Source: Pelargonium nanum
Taxonomy: Eukaryota; Streptophyta; Magnoliopsida; Geraniales; Geraniaceae
Assembly (NCBI GenBank): GCA_036897485.1
Contig: JAYMTF010000053.1
Coordinates: 1-62,584 of the forward strand
Reading direction: 5' to 3'
DNA: 62,584 bases
A program made the translations under genes and the position numbers. A model generated the notes under the pieces. It made no database searches. It worked only from the letters and a program-made list of their open reading frames with translations, and was not told where the DNA came from. Of this stretch, positions 49,635 through 62,165 are shown one piece after another. Positions within the stretch are counted from its first letter, which is position 1; every line of letters starts with the position of its first letter.

Positions 49635-52385
49635 GGGAAACGTGACAACAGTAAAGACTCTAAAACACTGAAAATTAAGAGAGATATACTAATTAAGTAA
49701 GGGGCCTCAAGGGTCACTTTTCTATTTCAATTTAGCCTAGAATACCAGTAGTCTGACTCCCTAAAAGTTAGAAACGATTCAATATCTCTTAGAAAAAATG
49801 GGGTGCCTATACCTGAGTTGTAGTTAACAAAGGAAGCTTCTACTGGGCAAAACAGGATTCCTTTCTATAGAAATCCACTAGTATTAATTTTATTAAAACT
49901 GAAATTCACAAATAAATCGAACTCATAATAAATGCTTTACTTCAAAGGAGGTTCTAAACTTTAGGAATTAAATGTGGATCCTTAATTAGATTCAGGTTAA
50001 CCAATAACTGCTAATATTATATTTTAGGCATTAGGCTCTAAATTACACAGGATATAGATAATATAGATAAGAAAAAAAGAAGCTCCAGTAAATTACTACC
50101 TTACTAGCAAAAAGGACACCCCTACCCATTTTTGTACTGTTTACCTTTGAAATGGGAGCTCTCTAAAATTAGTTATATTCGGGGAAGCATAACAGGATAG
50201 TATCTATATCCCTCTATAACTTTACCGACTCTCCCATAGTTTACCTTTCGTCAGTTTTCTTGAAAAGTAATATGAAAAAACTGGATACTTTTTATCAAAA
50301 CTAGTAGATAAATGAAGTTGAAGCTCCTTATAACCTTTCGAGATTATATATCTATATATGTAACTCACAAAGCCCCAAAAACTGAATTAGATCCAAGGGG
50401 ACACTCCTATGCCTATCTTGCAACACATGTCAGAAAGGGGGTCTTTATGATAATTTTCTTTATCACGGAACTAATAATCTAGACTCAGGAATTTTAGTGT
50501 TAAGCTAAGGAAGGAGTCTCCTTATTTTAAGATTTCCTTATTACCGAGTGCCTAATTTTGGTTTGCGTATCAACCCCCTACACACTTACTAGAATCCTTT
50601 AGGCGTATATATGATATTATATTTTGTCAGTGCACTTCGAATTAGAGATGCGAATTAACTAGAAAGTTTAATTTCTTTTTATGACTTGTCTGTCTGAATT
50701 TAAGTTAGATTCCCTTGTTAATATTAGGAAATATAAGAAGCCGCAATAAAGAATTTTCAATTCCTTTTAATTTAATACTGTAATAACACTCTTTGCAGTA
50801 CTATACTGGGACGCAGCTATTTTAGAGATTTTTAAGAGTACTAAAGGAGCCTTGTTTCCCTATATTAACGGGTTCCCTTTATAATAAACCAAGGATTGTA
50901 GAATTTAATGTAACAATTCTAAATATTGATGTTACCCAATACTTTCTAAGTTAGAAAATTTTAAGGTGTTTTCAGAACTGTAACTTATTTTCCTTTCGCG
51001 AATTTAAACAGGGGTCCCCGTGAGCTAATTACTGGGTCTATTTTGTTAAACTGTTAGCTAGGACTCAAGGAGTTCTCTTCGTGAACAAAGAACAGTTTTT
51101 CCTTTGTGTGTTCTAGCAAAGGTGTTAAAAAGTATTCAGCACGAAGTTTAAGATACGAAATGAAATAGGTATAGTTAAAGCAGCCTAATATAATAAGAGC
51201 TTTCCTTTTTTTTTAGTTAGAGAGTGCACTTTCATTTACTAGAGATTGGAATATAATACGAATACTTTTCTATTTCACAACCGAGACTTGTCTATAATCT
51301 TAAACCAGTTTAAATGAATTTTTTAAAGAGCCCTTACCTTGAAAGTTACTTAACCCCCTTTTAGAGGGGCCTAGTCCTTTTTTATTGAAGAGATATTTTA
51401 GTACAGCTTTAAGGTAATAAGGAGTAACTAAATTATCCCGGATCCAGGGAGTTTAACATATATAACGTAAAAAAACTAGAAAAAAGCTTAATCTTTTATA
51501 GAATTTGAATGAAAATTCAGGATAGATCTAAGAGGACTATACTAATGCGGAGTCTATAAGAAATCTTATATAGTTTAATTAAGCCACTGAGAAAGTATTC
51601 CTAAGTATGACTTCTGGGGTAGTTAACTTCGTAGTACTCCGTACACAGCATATAAAAACCTGAAGTATAACTAAAGGATCCTTACCTATATTATGGGAAC
51701 TTTGTCAAAGATATAGAGGGTAGCTCTTTATCTATCATTTCTTTAGAGGTTTAAAGTAATGAGGCGTATACAATATAAGAAATAAGTCTAGGCTAAAAAG
51801 GATTAAAACTCCTGATTACATGGGTAAGCTTGGGCATGCTTTTACTTTGGCAAGTATTTCTATATTATATATATTAAATTATAATAGCTGTTTTTTCTTT
51901 TATCGGTGGTGTCATAGTATGAGGTTAACTATACTCATTAAACTATTAAGCATTAACCTTCCTCCGTTATACTATGGTCGGTTATAGGGATTTCTCTATT
52001 GTCAATAAGGTTCCCTCCTCTTTGAACGATAAAAGCATAGAACTAGAGGAATGCACTTAAGAAGTTTTATTATTATAGTTTTTCTGTATCTGTAGCAAAG
52101 AAAGTAAAACCCTTAAGAAATCCCAATGTTGGACAGTTCTTCTAGTCTGCAAGCCATCTTTTCATAGGGAATGAATATAGAACTTATGCCTTTTTATGGG
52201 CTATTACAGGGTTACCCTTTTGCTCTTTATTGTTTTACGGCATCGCATGTTTGATTACAGAAAACTCAATATACTCCCCTTTTCTGTCCAGCTATTAGCA
52301 CCAGCTAGTATAAATATTTATAAGTGATGCAAATATAAATCATACGAAATTGTGTTAAAAGACCCTACAACTTTTAACGAGAAAA
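49635..52385. other. No gene recognised
   Basis: AT-rich. It holds a short CCCCT/AGGGG hairpin near 51353-51368 and a motif-like word (TTTATAAGTGATGC, minus orientation) near 52318. Nothing else is supported. Confidence 0.5.
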
Positions 52386-52388
52386 GAG

Positions 52389-52407
52389 AGAATCACTTAG
52401 ATAGTAA
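52389..52407 (+). promoter_or_regulatory. AATCACTT motif upstream of tRNA-like locus
   Basis: AGAATCACTTAGATAGTAA, full consensus, about 117 bases upstream of the T-arm on the same strand. Confidence 0.65.
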
Positions 52408-52444
52408 AGCAATCTCTCAGGATCAAAATTGAAATGTCTTTTTT

Positions 52445-52525
52445 AGGGCAAGCTTTTCTAATCTACTGGTAATAGAGCACGGAGATCTAAATAAGTATGC
52501 CGTAGGTTCAAATGGTATTCTTAGT
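52445..52525 (+). tRNA. Degenerate tRNA-like locus
   Basis: D-arm CTACTGGTAATAGAGCAC (52463-52480) and T-arm 5' half GCCGTAGGTTCAAAT (52499-52513) are clear. The 3' T-stem strand and acceptor do not pair. The anticodon region GGAGATCTAAATAAG has no 5-bp stem. It is a good example of the class: recognisable D and T loops with broken helices, just downstream of a perfect motif. Confidence 0.5.
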
Positions 52526-52529
52526 GCAA

Positions 52530-55500
52530 TTAGTCTAAAATTTCCATTTATTCGCTAATGATAACAAGAAGCTGATATCTGGTAGTTTTTCAAATTATAT
52601 ATTTGCGGAGTTTTTTATATTATTTTCTGCTAACTTTATTGCCAGTTTGCGTTTTCAAGGTATCTTACAATTGTATTCTCCACTGGAAGGATCTTAAAGA
52701 TTCTATTCAGGGCCCTCGCCCGCCATGGTAGTATAGAATGGGTTTTGTTCCGTGCACAGCTTATTTTATCCTTGTTCGTCGGTTCGTGAGAGAAGTTAAA
52801 TAAAATCTCAAAATTTAGGAAATACGCGACCCCTGTAGCAGCGGTTAGGATTCTCCCGTATTCTTCAATTTCATATTAGAACACAACTCAACTCCTAGCA
52901 TTAAGTTACCTCAGTAAATAAAAGAAACGAGACTCCTATTTTCTGATTAGTTCACATAGGAGTTACCCCACTTCATGTAATGTTACAAAAGGATATACCT
53001 AGTATATGCTTAGAGTTAAAGACCACACGTTAACTGCGGATAGTTGTTCTAATATTCCTAATTATAGTTCAGCAATTCAAACTAGAATTTTTAAAAGAAT
53101 AAAAGAAATTCTGAGCATGCATCTAAAATTAATAAGTAAATATAAATAAACTCTGGGAAGAGCTTGATTGAACGAGAGTTTGAGAAAAGATGCACTAGGT
53201 AAAATCCCATATCTCTAAATCTTATTTACTTTGCTACCCAAAGATATATTAATTAAAAGTGTTTCCAACCTGGGTTGAAATAAGTTGTAAAGTCTGTTAG
53301 TTTTCAAAACGAGTTTATTTCTTTCCGATACTTTTTCGTTATCTTAACAGTATAAAAAGGGACTCGAATATACATAAATTTACGTAACAAAGAAAACCTT
53401 AAGTTCAAATTGCTAGTATCCGTATCAGCCTCGTAGTTAGCAAAAACTCAATAGAGAATTAAGCAATGCAGGGATATCTCCCTTTTATACGTACTGAGGA
53501 ACCCTTTTTTACTTGCTAAATGGAAAGAGAGTTGATATCAAACCAAAAGGAGGCTTTTTAGTAGAGTAAGTCAAATATGTGGATGAATGCCTATGCTAGG
53601 TTGTATGTAGTTTGTGATATGAGATAAAAACAGGATATAATGAGGCTTGACAATATAATAATAGTATACTACTGAAGGAATCGCATGAGTCAACAAGGGG
53701 AGGGGTCTAGTATTCACAAAAAAGAATTCGGGAATTAGAACAGATAAAACTTAAATTTTAAGTTGTCCAAATCAGAAGTAATATATCGAGTGCTGGTTGC
53801 TTATTATAGGGTAAAATTAGACTTAGTTTTAAGTTATATGTCTGTCAGGTTACCAGATTTGCAAATCCAAGAACTTTATGTTTAATAAGAAATATGAACT
53901 TATTTTTACAGTTTACACGGAAACAGTAATAAAATAATTAATAACAGGAAAAAGACTTCTATCGAGGATCAGTGGAATACTTTATCTTACTTTTGTATAT
54001 TTTACCAAATAGTTTAGGAGCTAGATTGGATATATTGGACATATTTATCCTATGTGAGTATTATTATACTTAGTGTTTCTGGTCTGTAAGTCCTTGCTTT
54101 TTCAAAATATTTAGAGCTAGGTCACCTTTGGTTTAGGGGAGATTAATTCATTCAACTATTCCATTATTATTCGAAGCTATACGAAACCCAATAATAGATA
54201 AGAATCCACTTTCTTTTAGTCATATTATAAATACTTATATGGGATATCCCTTTAATGAGACCCGCGCGAGTACCTTTACCTTTAGGACTCGACGTCTAAG
54301 TTTCTTTATTTTGCATGTATATAATATCCTATTAAGTAGCTGAGTACATTCTCTTTTATTTAATACGGTTCTTGCTTCCCAGTATTTCTCCTCTATGGAA
54401 TACAAAAGAATACCCGCCTTTAGTTTAGTATAGAATTCTCAAGCTACGGAATGAGTTCCTTTCATATCAAGGAAATAGTAAGCTGTTATAAGCTACCAAG
54501 AATAGTGCAAAGGGCGGGTTTCCCTAAGAAAGATATTGAGGAGTATCATACACATTTTCCAGTTTATTAAAAGGTTCAAGTAATGGTATAAGATCGTCAA
54601 TTTCAAGGAAAAGTGACACATAAAAGCGGAACCCTCGTCGTCCATAAGGGCTCTTATCTGTATTATCTGTATACGACAAGGACATCTAGGAATTGGTTAT
54701 ATCACACAAGACCAGACGCTTTTTCGTAGTGAAAATAGGAGCTCTCGCAAAACATAAAGAGACCCGAGTAGAGATAGTTACCACACTAGAGTCCTAGTGC
54801 TGGATTTACATCGTACTTTCACTCCATACTGAAAAGAGTTTCCAATATAAACTGAATAGAATATTAGGATAGGAAATACAGAGACTACCTAGAATCTAAA
54901 ATGACAATAACAAGAATTAGCTAAACCTATCGGTTTTAGAGCTTTTTTGCTTATTAATGAACTTGAGTTTTTAATATAATTGCTGAGAAAGCTTGCTAAT
55001 AGTTTTTTAAAGGTAAAGAAAGAGGAATATGCGGATTTTTTAAGAATACTGGGATTATTTACAATGAAATAAGATTATCAGCACATATAAAGCTGATGTA
55101 CGTACACTTAGTTACTGTTCTCACTTACTGAATATTGTTTTTCTAGTAAAAAAAGTTTTGGGTTGAGTCTGTATTTTTATGTGATAGGTTTCTTATCTTT
55201 GCCTTTAGCATTATAATGAAGCTCGGTAAAGCTAAAGCATCAAGGTTTTTTCTATAATGTGAATAAGTTTGTCCACTTGTTAAATTAGTTAAATTTCTCA
55301 GATTGTGTACAGATACTCATAAATTTTTGCAAACCTAAGTCCGGCAGTAAATCAGGAAGTAGGCGTTAACTAGGCTGCCTCTAATAGCTAATATGGTTTC
55401 AGTCAGTATTATTTGGTAAGTCGGTTTTGGCAATATCGACCTAAATAAGGGAGCTCTAACCAATTTACTTGTATGCTGATTTAGGAAAGCGACGAAACCC

Positions 55501-57620
55501 CTTAGCCATATCTTGATTGTCCTGTTGCTAGTGACAAATTTTTATGTCATCACATTATTCTCTTTATTATATATTGAGCTTTAAGGTCCTCCTTAATGAA
55601 TACCCGCTTTTAGAAGTTCTCCAGATTTATAGATTGTTCTTACGACCGAAAGTTCGAAATTTAGTGTATAGTTAATCTATTACGGGGTTAGACTAAATAG
55701 TTGCACTAGCTTGTTTTATCAGGATCGTCTCCCGGCTATATATAAGAAGGGACACTAACCTAACGAGAAGACTTGTCTTACGAGAGAATCGCTGCTTCCG
55801 CTAAGAAGCCCGAGAATTCCACACCGGATAAGGTCTTACTCAGGACTCTACACTCCGTTTATTTTTTTCCTCAAGATAATATAAGTGTTTTAGAGAGGTA
55901 GTATATAGTATTTCGTAAGTTAGTTTTAAATAACTAAATGGATGTAGGGTACCCTTGTCGTAATAAGAAAACTTGTTTGTAACGTGCAAGGTAACCCCTT
56001 TCCCAACAATAAAGAAATGCTAAATCTTGAGAAAATTTATTTCAAAGAACTCGTGGAGAACCCCTGCTTACCAGACTCGAGAGTAGGAAAAAAGCTAAAC
56101 TAATATCAAGTAATTGCTCTACAGTTACCCGACTAATGACTGCCTAAGAATTGTTTTAGCGAAATCTATTTTAAGAGTATTAGCAGCGGGTTCTAAAAAA
56201 AGGAGTAAGTTTCTGAAAAGACTAAGAATAGAGTAAATAAAGGGAGTTTATTAGATTTCAATACAAGCTTCTTTTTACCAAAAAAGGTTTCAAAGCAAAA
56301 GCGACTTGCTATGTACACGAGTCCAAACCGAAGAGTTTAGCTAATCACTCTGTACGGGAACCCAAGTAAATTACGGATTTCTTAAATAAAAAGAAAACTT
56401 CTTCTAATTTCTACGATTTCCTGAATTTGCCAAGCCTAGTAATTTTTGAATTAGCTTCAACATTTCGTGAGTGTAAATCAGAGGAACCTTCAAGTATTCG
56501 GACTCGTTTTTTAGGAATATGGAAAAAACCTAGTAATTACTAGAACTGGAATTTTTTATTTGCACGTTTCCTGTTAAAAAGGAATAAGACTTAATAATAA
56601 CTTAACTAAGCAGTATACATAAATACTGAGAAACTAGAACGGGTTCGAAGCACTGGTCTTAAGTCTCTTAGACTTTACTCTATTTATTACGAGGTCCTAA
56701 TTAGGAAAATCTCTATTTTTTGTCCTACCAGTTTTAGAGAATTAATTGGTAGTATCTCCTTTCTTTCGAGGTTTATTGAGATCTTGTAATCAACTTTTAT
56801 AAGTTCTTTAAAAAGTTTTAACCAAGAGTAGAGCGCATACTTAAAAAGGGCCCCATATCAAAGAGACTCCTAAAAGAGTTTTCCTTGCTGCTTTTATAGC
56901 TTTATGGAACAGTTACATATACTGCGCCTTGTTACAAAGGAAGGTAATTATTTCCTATAGAATAGAGTACGTTAAAAAGCCTCATACGTAAGAAATAGAA
57001 GCGTTTTATCATTAAAGATTTATCTGACTTCAGTATTCCTGCAAGGGCTTAATCAAAAGTATATTAAATCAAAAAAGTCTATTTATGACCACACCTATCC
57101 TATGTATTATTTTATTATAAAAAATGAGTTCAATTTAAGTATACTTTCGTACCAGAATTTATAGCGTAAGCCAGTAACTTGAGGAGAATCCGTTCGTACA
57201 ACTAATTTCTTAATTTAGGGAATCTTTTTGACACTTCACTCTCAAATCTTAACTAAAAGGCTAGACTCTCTATGCCTAACCAAGTAGAACTAGTTACAGA
57301 AACCAAAGTTTTATTAAGATTTATAAAGCGAGAGCTGCTTTCGAACAAGGAGTGTTTATACACTTAATTTTTCAAAATGTTTCCAAGAATCCTAGTCTTT
57401 TAGGAAAGTTAGTTCTAAATAGATTTATACTTTTATAAAAAGGATTTCTTACGGGCTTCCTAGATATTCTGTTTTATCCGGACTCCTTCTAAGCAAGGAT
57501 TTAGGAAAGCGTGTTGGTGACCCTTCTTTTTTCTTTTCAAGTTTATATATAGTAATTTTATAAGAGTAGTGGCATATGAAACATTTAAAAAGCAACTGAT
57601 AGAGGGGCTTCTATACCTTT
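52530..57620. other. No gene recognised
   Basis: Five kilobases of AT-rich DNA without a supported tRNA, motif or frame. GAATGGGTTTTGTTCC at 52736-52751 loosely recalls the cytochrome b PEWYFLP region but cannot be extended. GGGTTCGAA near 56641 is an isolated T-loop-like word. Confidence 0.45.
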
Positions 57621-57624
57621 AAAA

Positions 57625-57692
57625 TACCCCAAAGAGAGAGGACTTGAACCTACGACAGGCACAACTTAACTTTAACGCTCTAACTCCTATAC
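57625..57692 (-). tRNA. Degenerate tRNA-like locus
   Basis: On the minus strand the sequence reads AGGAGTTAGAGCG (D-arm 3' part), GTTAAAGTTAAGTTG (anticodon region, no clean stem), then GTCGTAGG-TTCAAGT-CCTCT (T-arm) and CTCTTTG. The T-arm resembles tRNA-Tyr or tRNA-Asn types. A loose motif-like sequence (TTTAAGTAAGTG, minus orientation) is at about 57780. Confidence 0.45.
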
Positions 57693-57699
57693 TTTAGTC

Positions 57700-59515
57700 T
57701 TTACCGAAGATAGCTTTGGATCTCTAAATGTCGCTCTTACTATCCGGAATTGGAAACCTAGAACATGAGAGCAACTCTCTTTAAGTAAGTGTAAATGTGG
57801 TAATACTAGTCTCTATATATTATTATATTATAATAGAGTATTCCTTAAAAAGAACTTTGTTGTGCACACTTTTAAGCAGTTCCTAAAGAGTATATTTAGT
57901 CCTGAGTACCTTTAAAAGTAGGGTCTTATAAGTTTTCGGGAAAAATATAAGTATAAGATATACTCCTAGCGAAAATAATACAACAGCGATATATGCCTAG
58001 CAATCTCGGAATCAAGAAGTTTGCTAAATATTTAGGGTCGTACTTAAGAGTTCTATGTTCTTGGGGGTTAGCGCTTTCTAAGAAGAGGGGGGTTTAGATG
58101 TATGTAAGGATTCTTCTTGATGAGAGGAATATTTCCACATATCGTGTTGTCGTAGTTACTAGATTTCTTTATTTTGATATATCTATATCTGGTAAAACCC
58201 TTAAGATTATAGGGCAAACTCGGGTTCGTTATTTTTAGAGAATTTACATAGAGTTATGCATTAGGTACAGCCGCAACTTTAGTAAGGAATCACACGAGGA
58301 AGGGATTTCCTGATAAGGGGTTTTGACAACTGAACTTTAGAAAAATGGAGCTCTTAAACTACAGCTTGTGATCTTACATTTACGTTTAGCCGACTCTCTT
58401 ACTCTCCTCTTCTAGGGTAGTGAATTGATTCAAAGGGCTCTTATAAGGAGGATTCGCTACCTACTCAGGGGCTTTTGTTTGTAAGGGTATTTTCTTTAAA
58501 TCTTTTATTCAGACAGCTTTCACTAAAATTGAAGTTATGGGAGAGAAACAACGGAAATTCCTAAAAAAGGATTGACTTTGTCTGTTATATAATCTAACCC
58601 AGATTTGCGCGCTTCGTAGAGGGAGTCAGTTCTTTGTTTTTCAATTTTCTTCAAGAGTAAACTTATAAGCACCGGTCAAAGATAAAGGGCGAGAAAAGTT
58701 CCCTTACTATCCTAGAAGAAACTATGTTATGAAAAAGCTTTAATTGCATGTCGCATAAATCTAAAAACACGGGTTATCGGTTATTACATAAATAAGTATT
58801 AATATATAGAGTTTTGTCTTAATGGAAATCTATTTTTAGAAGGGGCAGCAGCCTCTGGAAAACACTGGTTTGTCTTAGTATTACGAGTAGAGACCCTTCA
58901 GTCGGTTAATTGAATAACCCTTGTTAATGAGTACTTGCAGAATTTTAGTCCCATGTGGAATTCCCATTACTCGTGTACTTTTCCCTTTGTCCCTTTGCGT
59001 TATACATTTCTAAAAAGCTAACTTGTAACTAGGCAATTACCTAAACCCCGTTTCTGTATGAGTTTCCGTAAAAAGTTGTTTACTTCTTATATAGATAAAA
59101 TGGATAGATTTAAGATCCTTTTAAAAGTATGCCTTTGAATAAACCAAAGAAACAAAAGACACGTAATAGTAGGACTTGCCCTTACTATCTCACTGAATAT
59201 AGATTCCATGGTTAAAATATACTATAGAAAAGAGGTACTTATAATAAATATTTCTGAGTTTGCACGAACTTAGTGAGCTTCCTTTTGGATACGAGTAATT
59301 GGCTCATTTAGGGATATCTATAATTTAAATTCTTTTATGTTGGTATTCTGTATAGAAAGCCAAATGTCTCTAAAAACTGCACCCTTTTATAGCTGTTCAT
59401 TCCGCACTCTTGCTTATTATAAATTCAAACGAGTTTTTTCGAGGATGACAGACAGCAGGGACAGGGAACTCACTCTTTCATACAGCTAGAGAGAGGCTAG
59501 GCCGTTAATACTTTT
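57700..59515. other. No gene recognised
   Basis: AT-rich spacer with no supported feature. Confidence 0.55.
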
Positions 59516-59519
59516 TTTT

Positions 59520-59600
59520 TTACATTCCGTTCGAACCCATGAGATTTATATGTAGCTGTTCCCTTTATTAAAGCTTTCAAAATAGCCTATCCGTTTTCGT
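59520..59600 (-). tRNA. Weak tRNA-like locus
   Basis: The minus strand has CTCATGGGTTCGAACGGAATG at 59523-59543, with T-loop GGTTCGAAC but little stem pairing. TTTTGAAAG upstream could be a Phe anticodon loop, but its spacing is uncertain. No good motif copy is seen. Confidence 0.25.
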
Positions 59601-59604
59601 AATA

Positions 59605-60775
59605 AGAAGAGACCCTCCTGGATAGATTCTAGTTTACCTTTCCTTATTGAAATCTTTAATTTTAAGAAATCCTGATTCGGAAATAGTTATTTCTTCGTAA
59701 GTTACTAAAAGAGCTCAACTATAATAGAGCTAGCTATAGTTCTAATCTTCTACAAGGGGCTCTCCCTCCTATACTTTATCTATTACTAACCGCCCAAGAA
59801 TGGAACTTACTATTTATGATACAGCATTTGATATCAGGGGAAAGTCTTACCCCCGGCAGATAAGGGGTTGCTTTTCCGATACCCAGGAATACCCAGGATT
59901 ATCCTAGAAAAGTAATTAATAAATAGTTGCTGAACGTGCCCTTTTATCACTAGATTTGCTTTATGAAACTGAGTATAAATAGGAATCCTTGCGCTTGGGA
60001 AGTTGAAACAAACGTTTAAAATCTTCACAAACCCAGTATAAACTAGGTCTCTTTAGGCAAGAATTCTATCCTTTTACGAATAAGTACTTCTAAATCTGTA
60101 CATTTATAAGACAAAAGCAAACTTATTTATAGAAGAGTAAGAACTAAGATTTTATCTATACCACAAGTCTCAGGGTTTAGTTAGGTTTGTATACCTGTAA
60201 TATCTCTCAATTACTAAGAAATTCTTTCTTTAGCGTCACGGAAGACCCAAGGAAATTAGCATAGCTTCCTTTTTTTAATACTATTTTACTATTTAAGTTT
60301 TGAAATGACCTCTAAAGAAACCCTTTTTAAGCCTACTTTTTTTTAATAAGAGTAGCTGCTTGCTAAAGGGAGTCTTAGAATCAGTTCCTTTAACTTTGCA
60401 TAATAGGGTTCTCAGGGAGAGGTTGCTACTATAGCGCGAAAGTCTTTTATAAAACATTATTGATACTCGATCCTCCAATTTCAAGGGTTATGCCGCCAAA
60501 GTTATTTGTTTTTGGTAAAGACAAGAAGTAAAGGATAAGTGAGTTTTAGGGTATTCCTCCTTTTTTTTCTAGGGAGTTTAGTAAATAATAAAGTAAAAAC
60601 AAGGAGTCCCTAACTCTTTTCTGAATATCCTCTAAGGCTCTTTCCTCCTTAATGATAAGAAATGATAAGAACAGAGGGCAAAATCTTAGACCTATTCCAA
60701 TTAGTACAATCTAATACAAATAAAAAAGACTATATCAGGGATTTATTATTTCCTAAACTTCCTAACTATAACTTA
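59605..60775. other. No gene recognised
   Basis: AT-rich. The short minus-strand frames at 59834-60028 and 60293-60484 are unrecognised and of chance length. Confidence 0.5.
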
Positions 60776-60779
60776 ACTG

Positions 60780-60860
60780 TAAAGGGATATTTGAACCAAC
60801 GACTTCTCTTTCAAATGAACTCTCATTTACCGGACGATTAAATGCAGTCAACTTAAGGAC
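60780..60860 (-). tRNA. Degenerate tRNA-like locus
   Basis: The minus strand reads CCGGTAAATGAGAG (D-arm-like), TTCATTTGAAAGAGAAG (anticodon zone containing GAA), then GTCGTTGG-TTCAAAT-ATCCC (T-arm). It might be Phe-like, but stems are poor. A motif copy lies upstream. Confidence 0.4.
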
Positions 60861-60923
60861 ACTCTCTAACATACTCTTTCACTCCGCAATTTCCTAGTTT
60901 CAAGAGGAACAAGTGCATTTTTT

Positions 60924-60942
60924 CTTTATCTATGTGATTTTG
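60924..60942 (-). promoter_or_regulatory. AATCACTT motif upstream of tRNA-like locus
   Basis: On the minus strand this reads CAAAATCACATAGATAAAG, with one change in the core (CATA for CTTA). It is about 150 bases upstream of the T-arm. Confidence 0.5.
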
Positions 60943-61212
60943 ACCCCCCTTTTGTCCTAAACCCAGCTCCTACCTTATTCGAATAGTAAATTTAGTGGAA
61001 GAAAAGAAGAGATTACGGGATACTTTTAATGCGAAGTTATTGTTTAGAAGTAATTTGAGGAAAAAGAACCTGAAATCTGAGAATAAATGAGGGATAAAAG
61101 TCTAAAGCAGAGCTAGTAAATGCAAGGGACTAGGTGCTAAACTTACTAATTTTTACTTAATATACGGAGTTGTCTAGAAGGATCTAAATAAGCATTACAC
61201 TTTTCAGAGAAG

Positions 61213-61257
61213 GGCAGTATGCAATTTAAAGTACAGGAGCTCAAATCCTATACTGTC
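61213..61257 (+). ncRNA. tRNA-like minihelix (acceptor plus T-arm only)
   Basis: GGCAGTAT (61213-61220) pairs over eight positions (one G-T) with ATACTGTC (61250-61257). Directly stacked inside is AGGA-GCTCAAA-TCCT (61235-61249), a 4-bp stem with a 7-base T-like loop. Only 14 bases (61221-61234) replace the D and anticodon arms. This is the geometry of a tRNA acceptor/T minihelix. It could be an armless tRNA, a t-element processing signal, or chance. Confidence 0.35.
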
Positions 61258-61259
61258 AT

Positions 61260-61975
61260 AGTGAAATTCTCCTTTTGAAAAGCTAAAAAGAGATTCACTG
61301 AATTTATTTCTTATGATTAGTTATCCCTTCGGGCTGAAACTTACAGGGGTCTTACTAATAGCAAATACAGTCAAGAAAAGAACTTATTATTTTTTCGAAA
61401 ATTGAAGCAAGAATCTCTTAACTAAGTAAACCCAGTTAAATATAAAGTTTTGACCCAAAAAGGATCCCAGACTTATAAATAGAAACTATAACTTATCCCT
61501 CACCTCAAGGGGGCTTTGGTAGTAAATGAAGCTACTAGATTCAGGAATGCGGGGTACTCTGTGTGGAAAGAATATTTAGCTTGTCCCAACCTTCCGCGCT
61601 TTTAGTTTTGAAAGCAGGGGCTACCCCTAGTTAATTTATACTTCCTGACAGGATTCATCTTTAAGAAAGCTAGAGAGACTAAGGCTTTCTATTACTTTTA
61701 TTATGCCAGCTCTTTATGAAAGTACATTCCTCGTAATGATAACTAAGCACATTCTGACCAAAAGGAAAGGGGTGGCATAACATTAGAAACAAGAGTAAAT
61801 ACCATCCGTTTTAATAAAGTAATTTATGAACCTATACCCGCGTAATTTCGTCTTGATTAAACCCAAGATTAAAAATCTCATTAGTCCTTAACTCAATAAA
61901 AAGTATATCTTATCTATAGAATAAAAGAATAAACAAAAACTTATCTAAATTTTATTCATAATTTCAGTACTGCTT
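61260..61975. other. No gene recognised
   Basis: AT-rich. If an ordinary collinear 18S rRNA gene ended at the window edge, its core should fall here. I find none of the usual conserved core words. Confidence 0.5.
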
Positions 61976-62036
61976 TACTAGGTACGGTTCGAACCTATGA
62001 AATTCATGTTGATGAATACTTGCTCTAATCTCAAAT
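61976..62036 (-). tRNA. Degenerate tRNA-like locus
   Basis: The minus strand shows GATTAGAGCA (D-arm 3' part), then ATTCA-TCAACA-TGAAT, a perfect 5-bp anticodon-type stem with a loop one base short of seven, then ATAGG-TTCGAAC-CGTAC (T-arm). With one added U the loop could read CAA (Leu), but this is speculative. A motif copy lies upstream at 62147. Confidence 0.45.
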
Positions 62037-62146
62037 TTAATAGGATAGGCTGAGTTTTGATATTTATTGTTCCTCAACAGCGTCTTCTTATTTCTTAGTA
62101 GTATAACTAGTTTCAGGTTGAATTAAATTGAATGTTCCTTTACTAT

Positions 62147-62165
62147 TATTTATTAAGTGAAAAAA
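62147..62165 (-). promoter_or_regulatory. AATCACTT motif upstream of tRNA-like locus
   Basis: On the minus strand this reads TTTTTCACTTAATAAATAA, which keeps TCACTTA and the A/T tail. It is about 177 bases upstream of the T-arm and is a weaker copy. Confidence 0.4.

Noticed and set aside
52720..52775. Possible cytochrome b PEWYFLP region
   Set aside because: GAATGG plus a T-rich stretch is the only similarity. No second cytochrome b landmark was found at the right distance.
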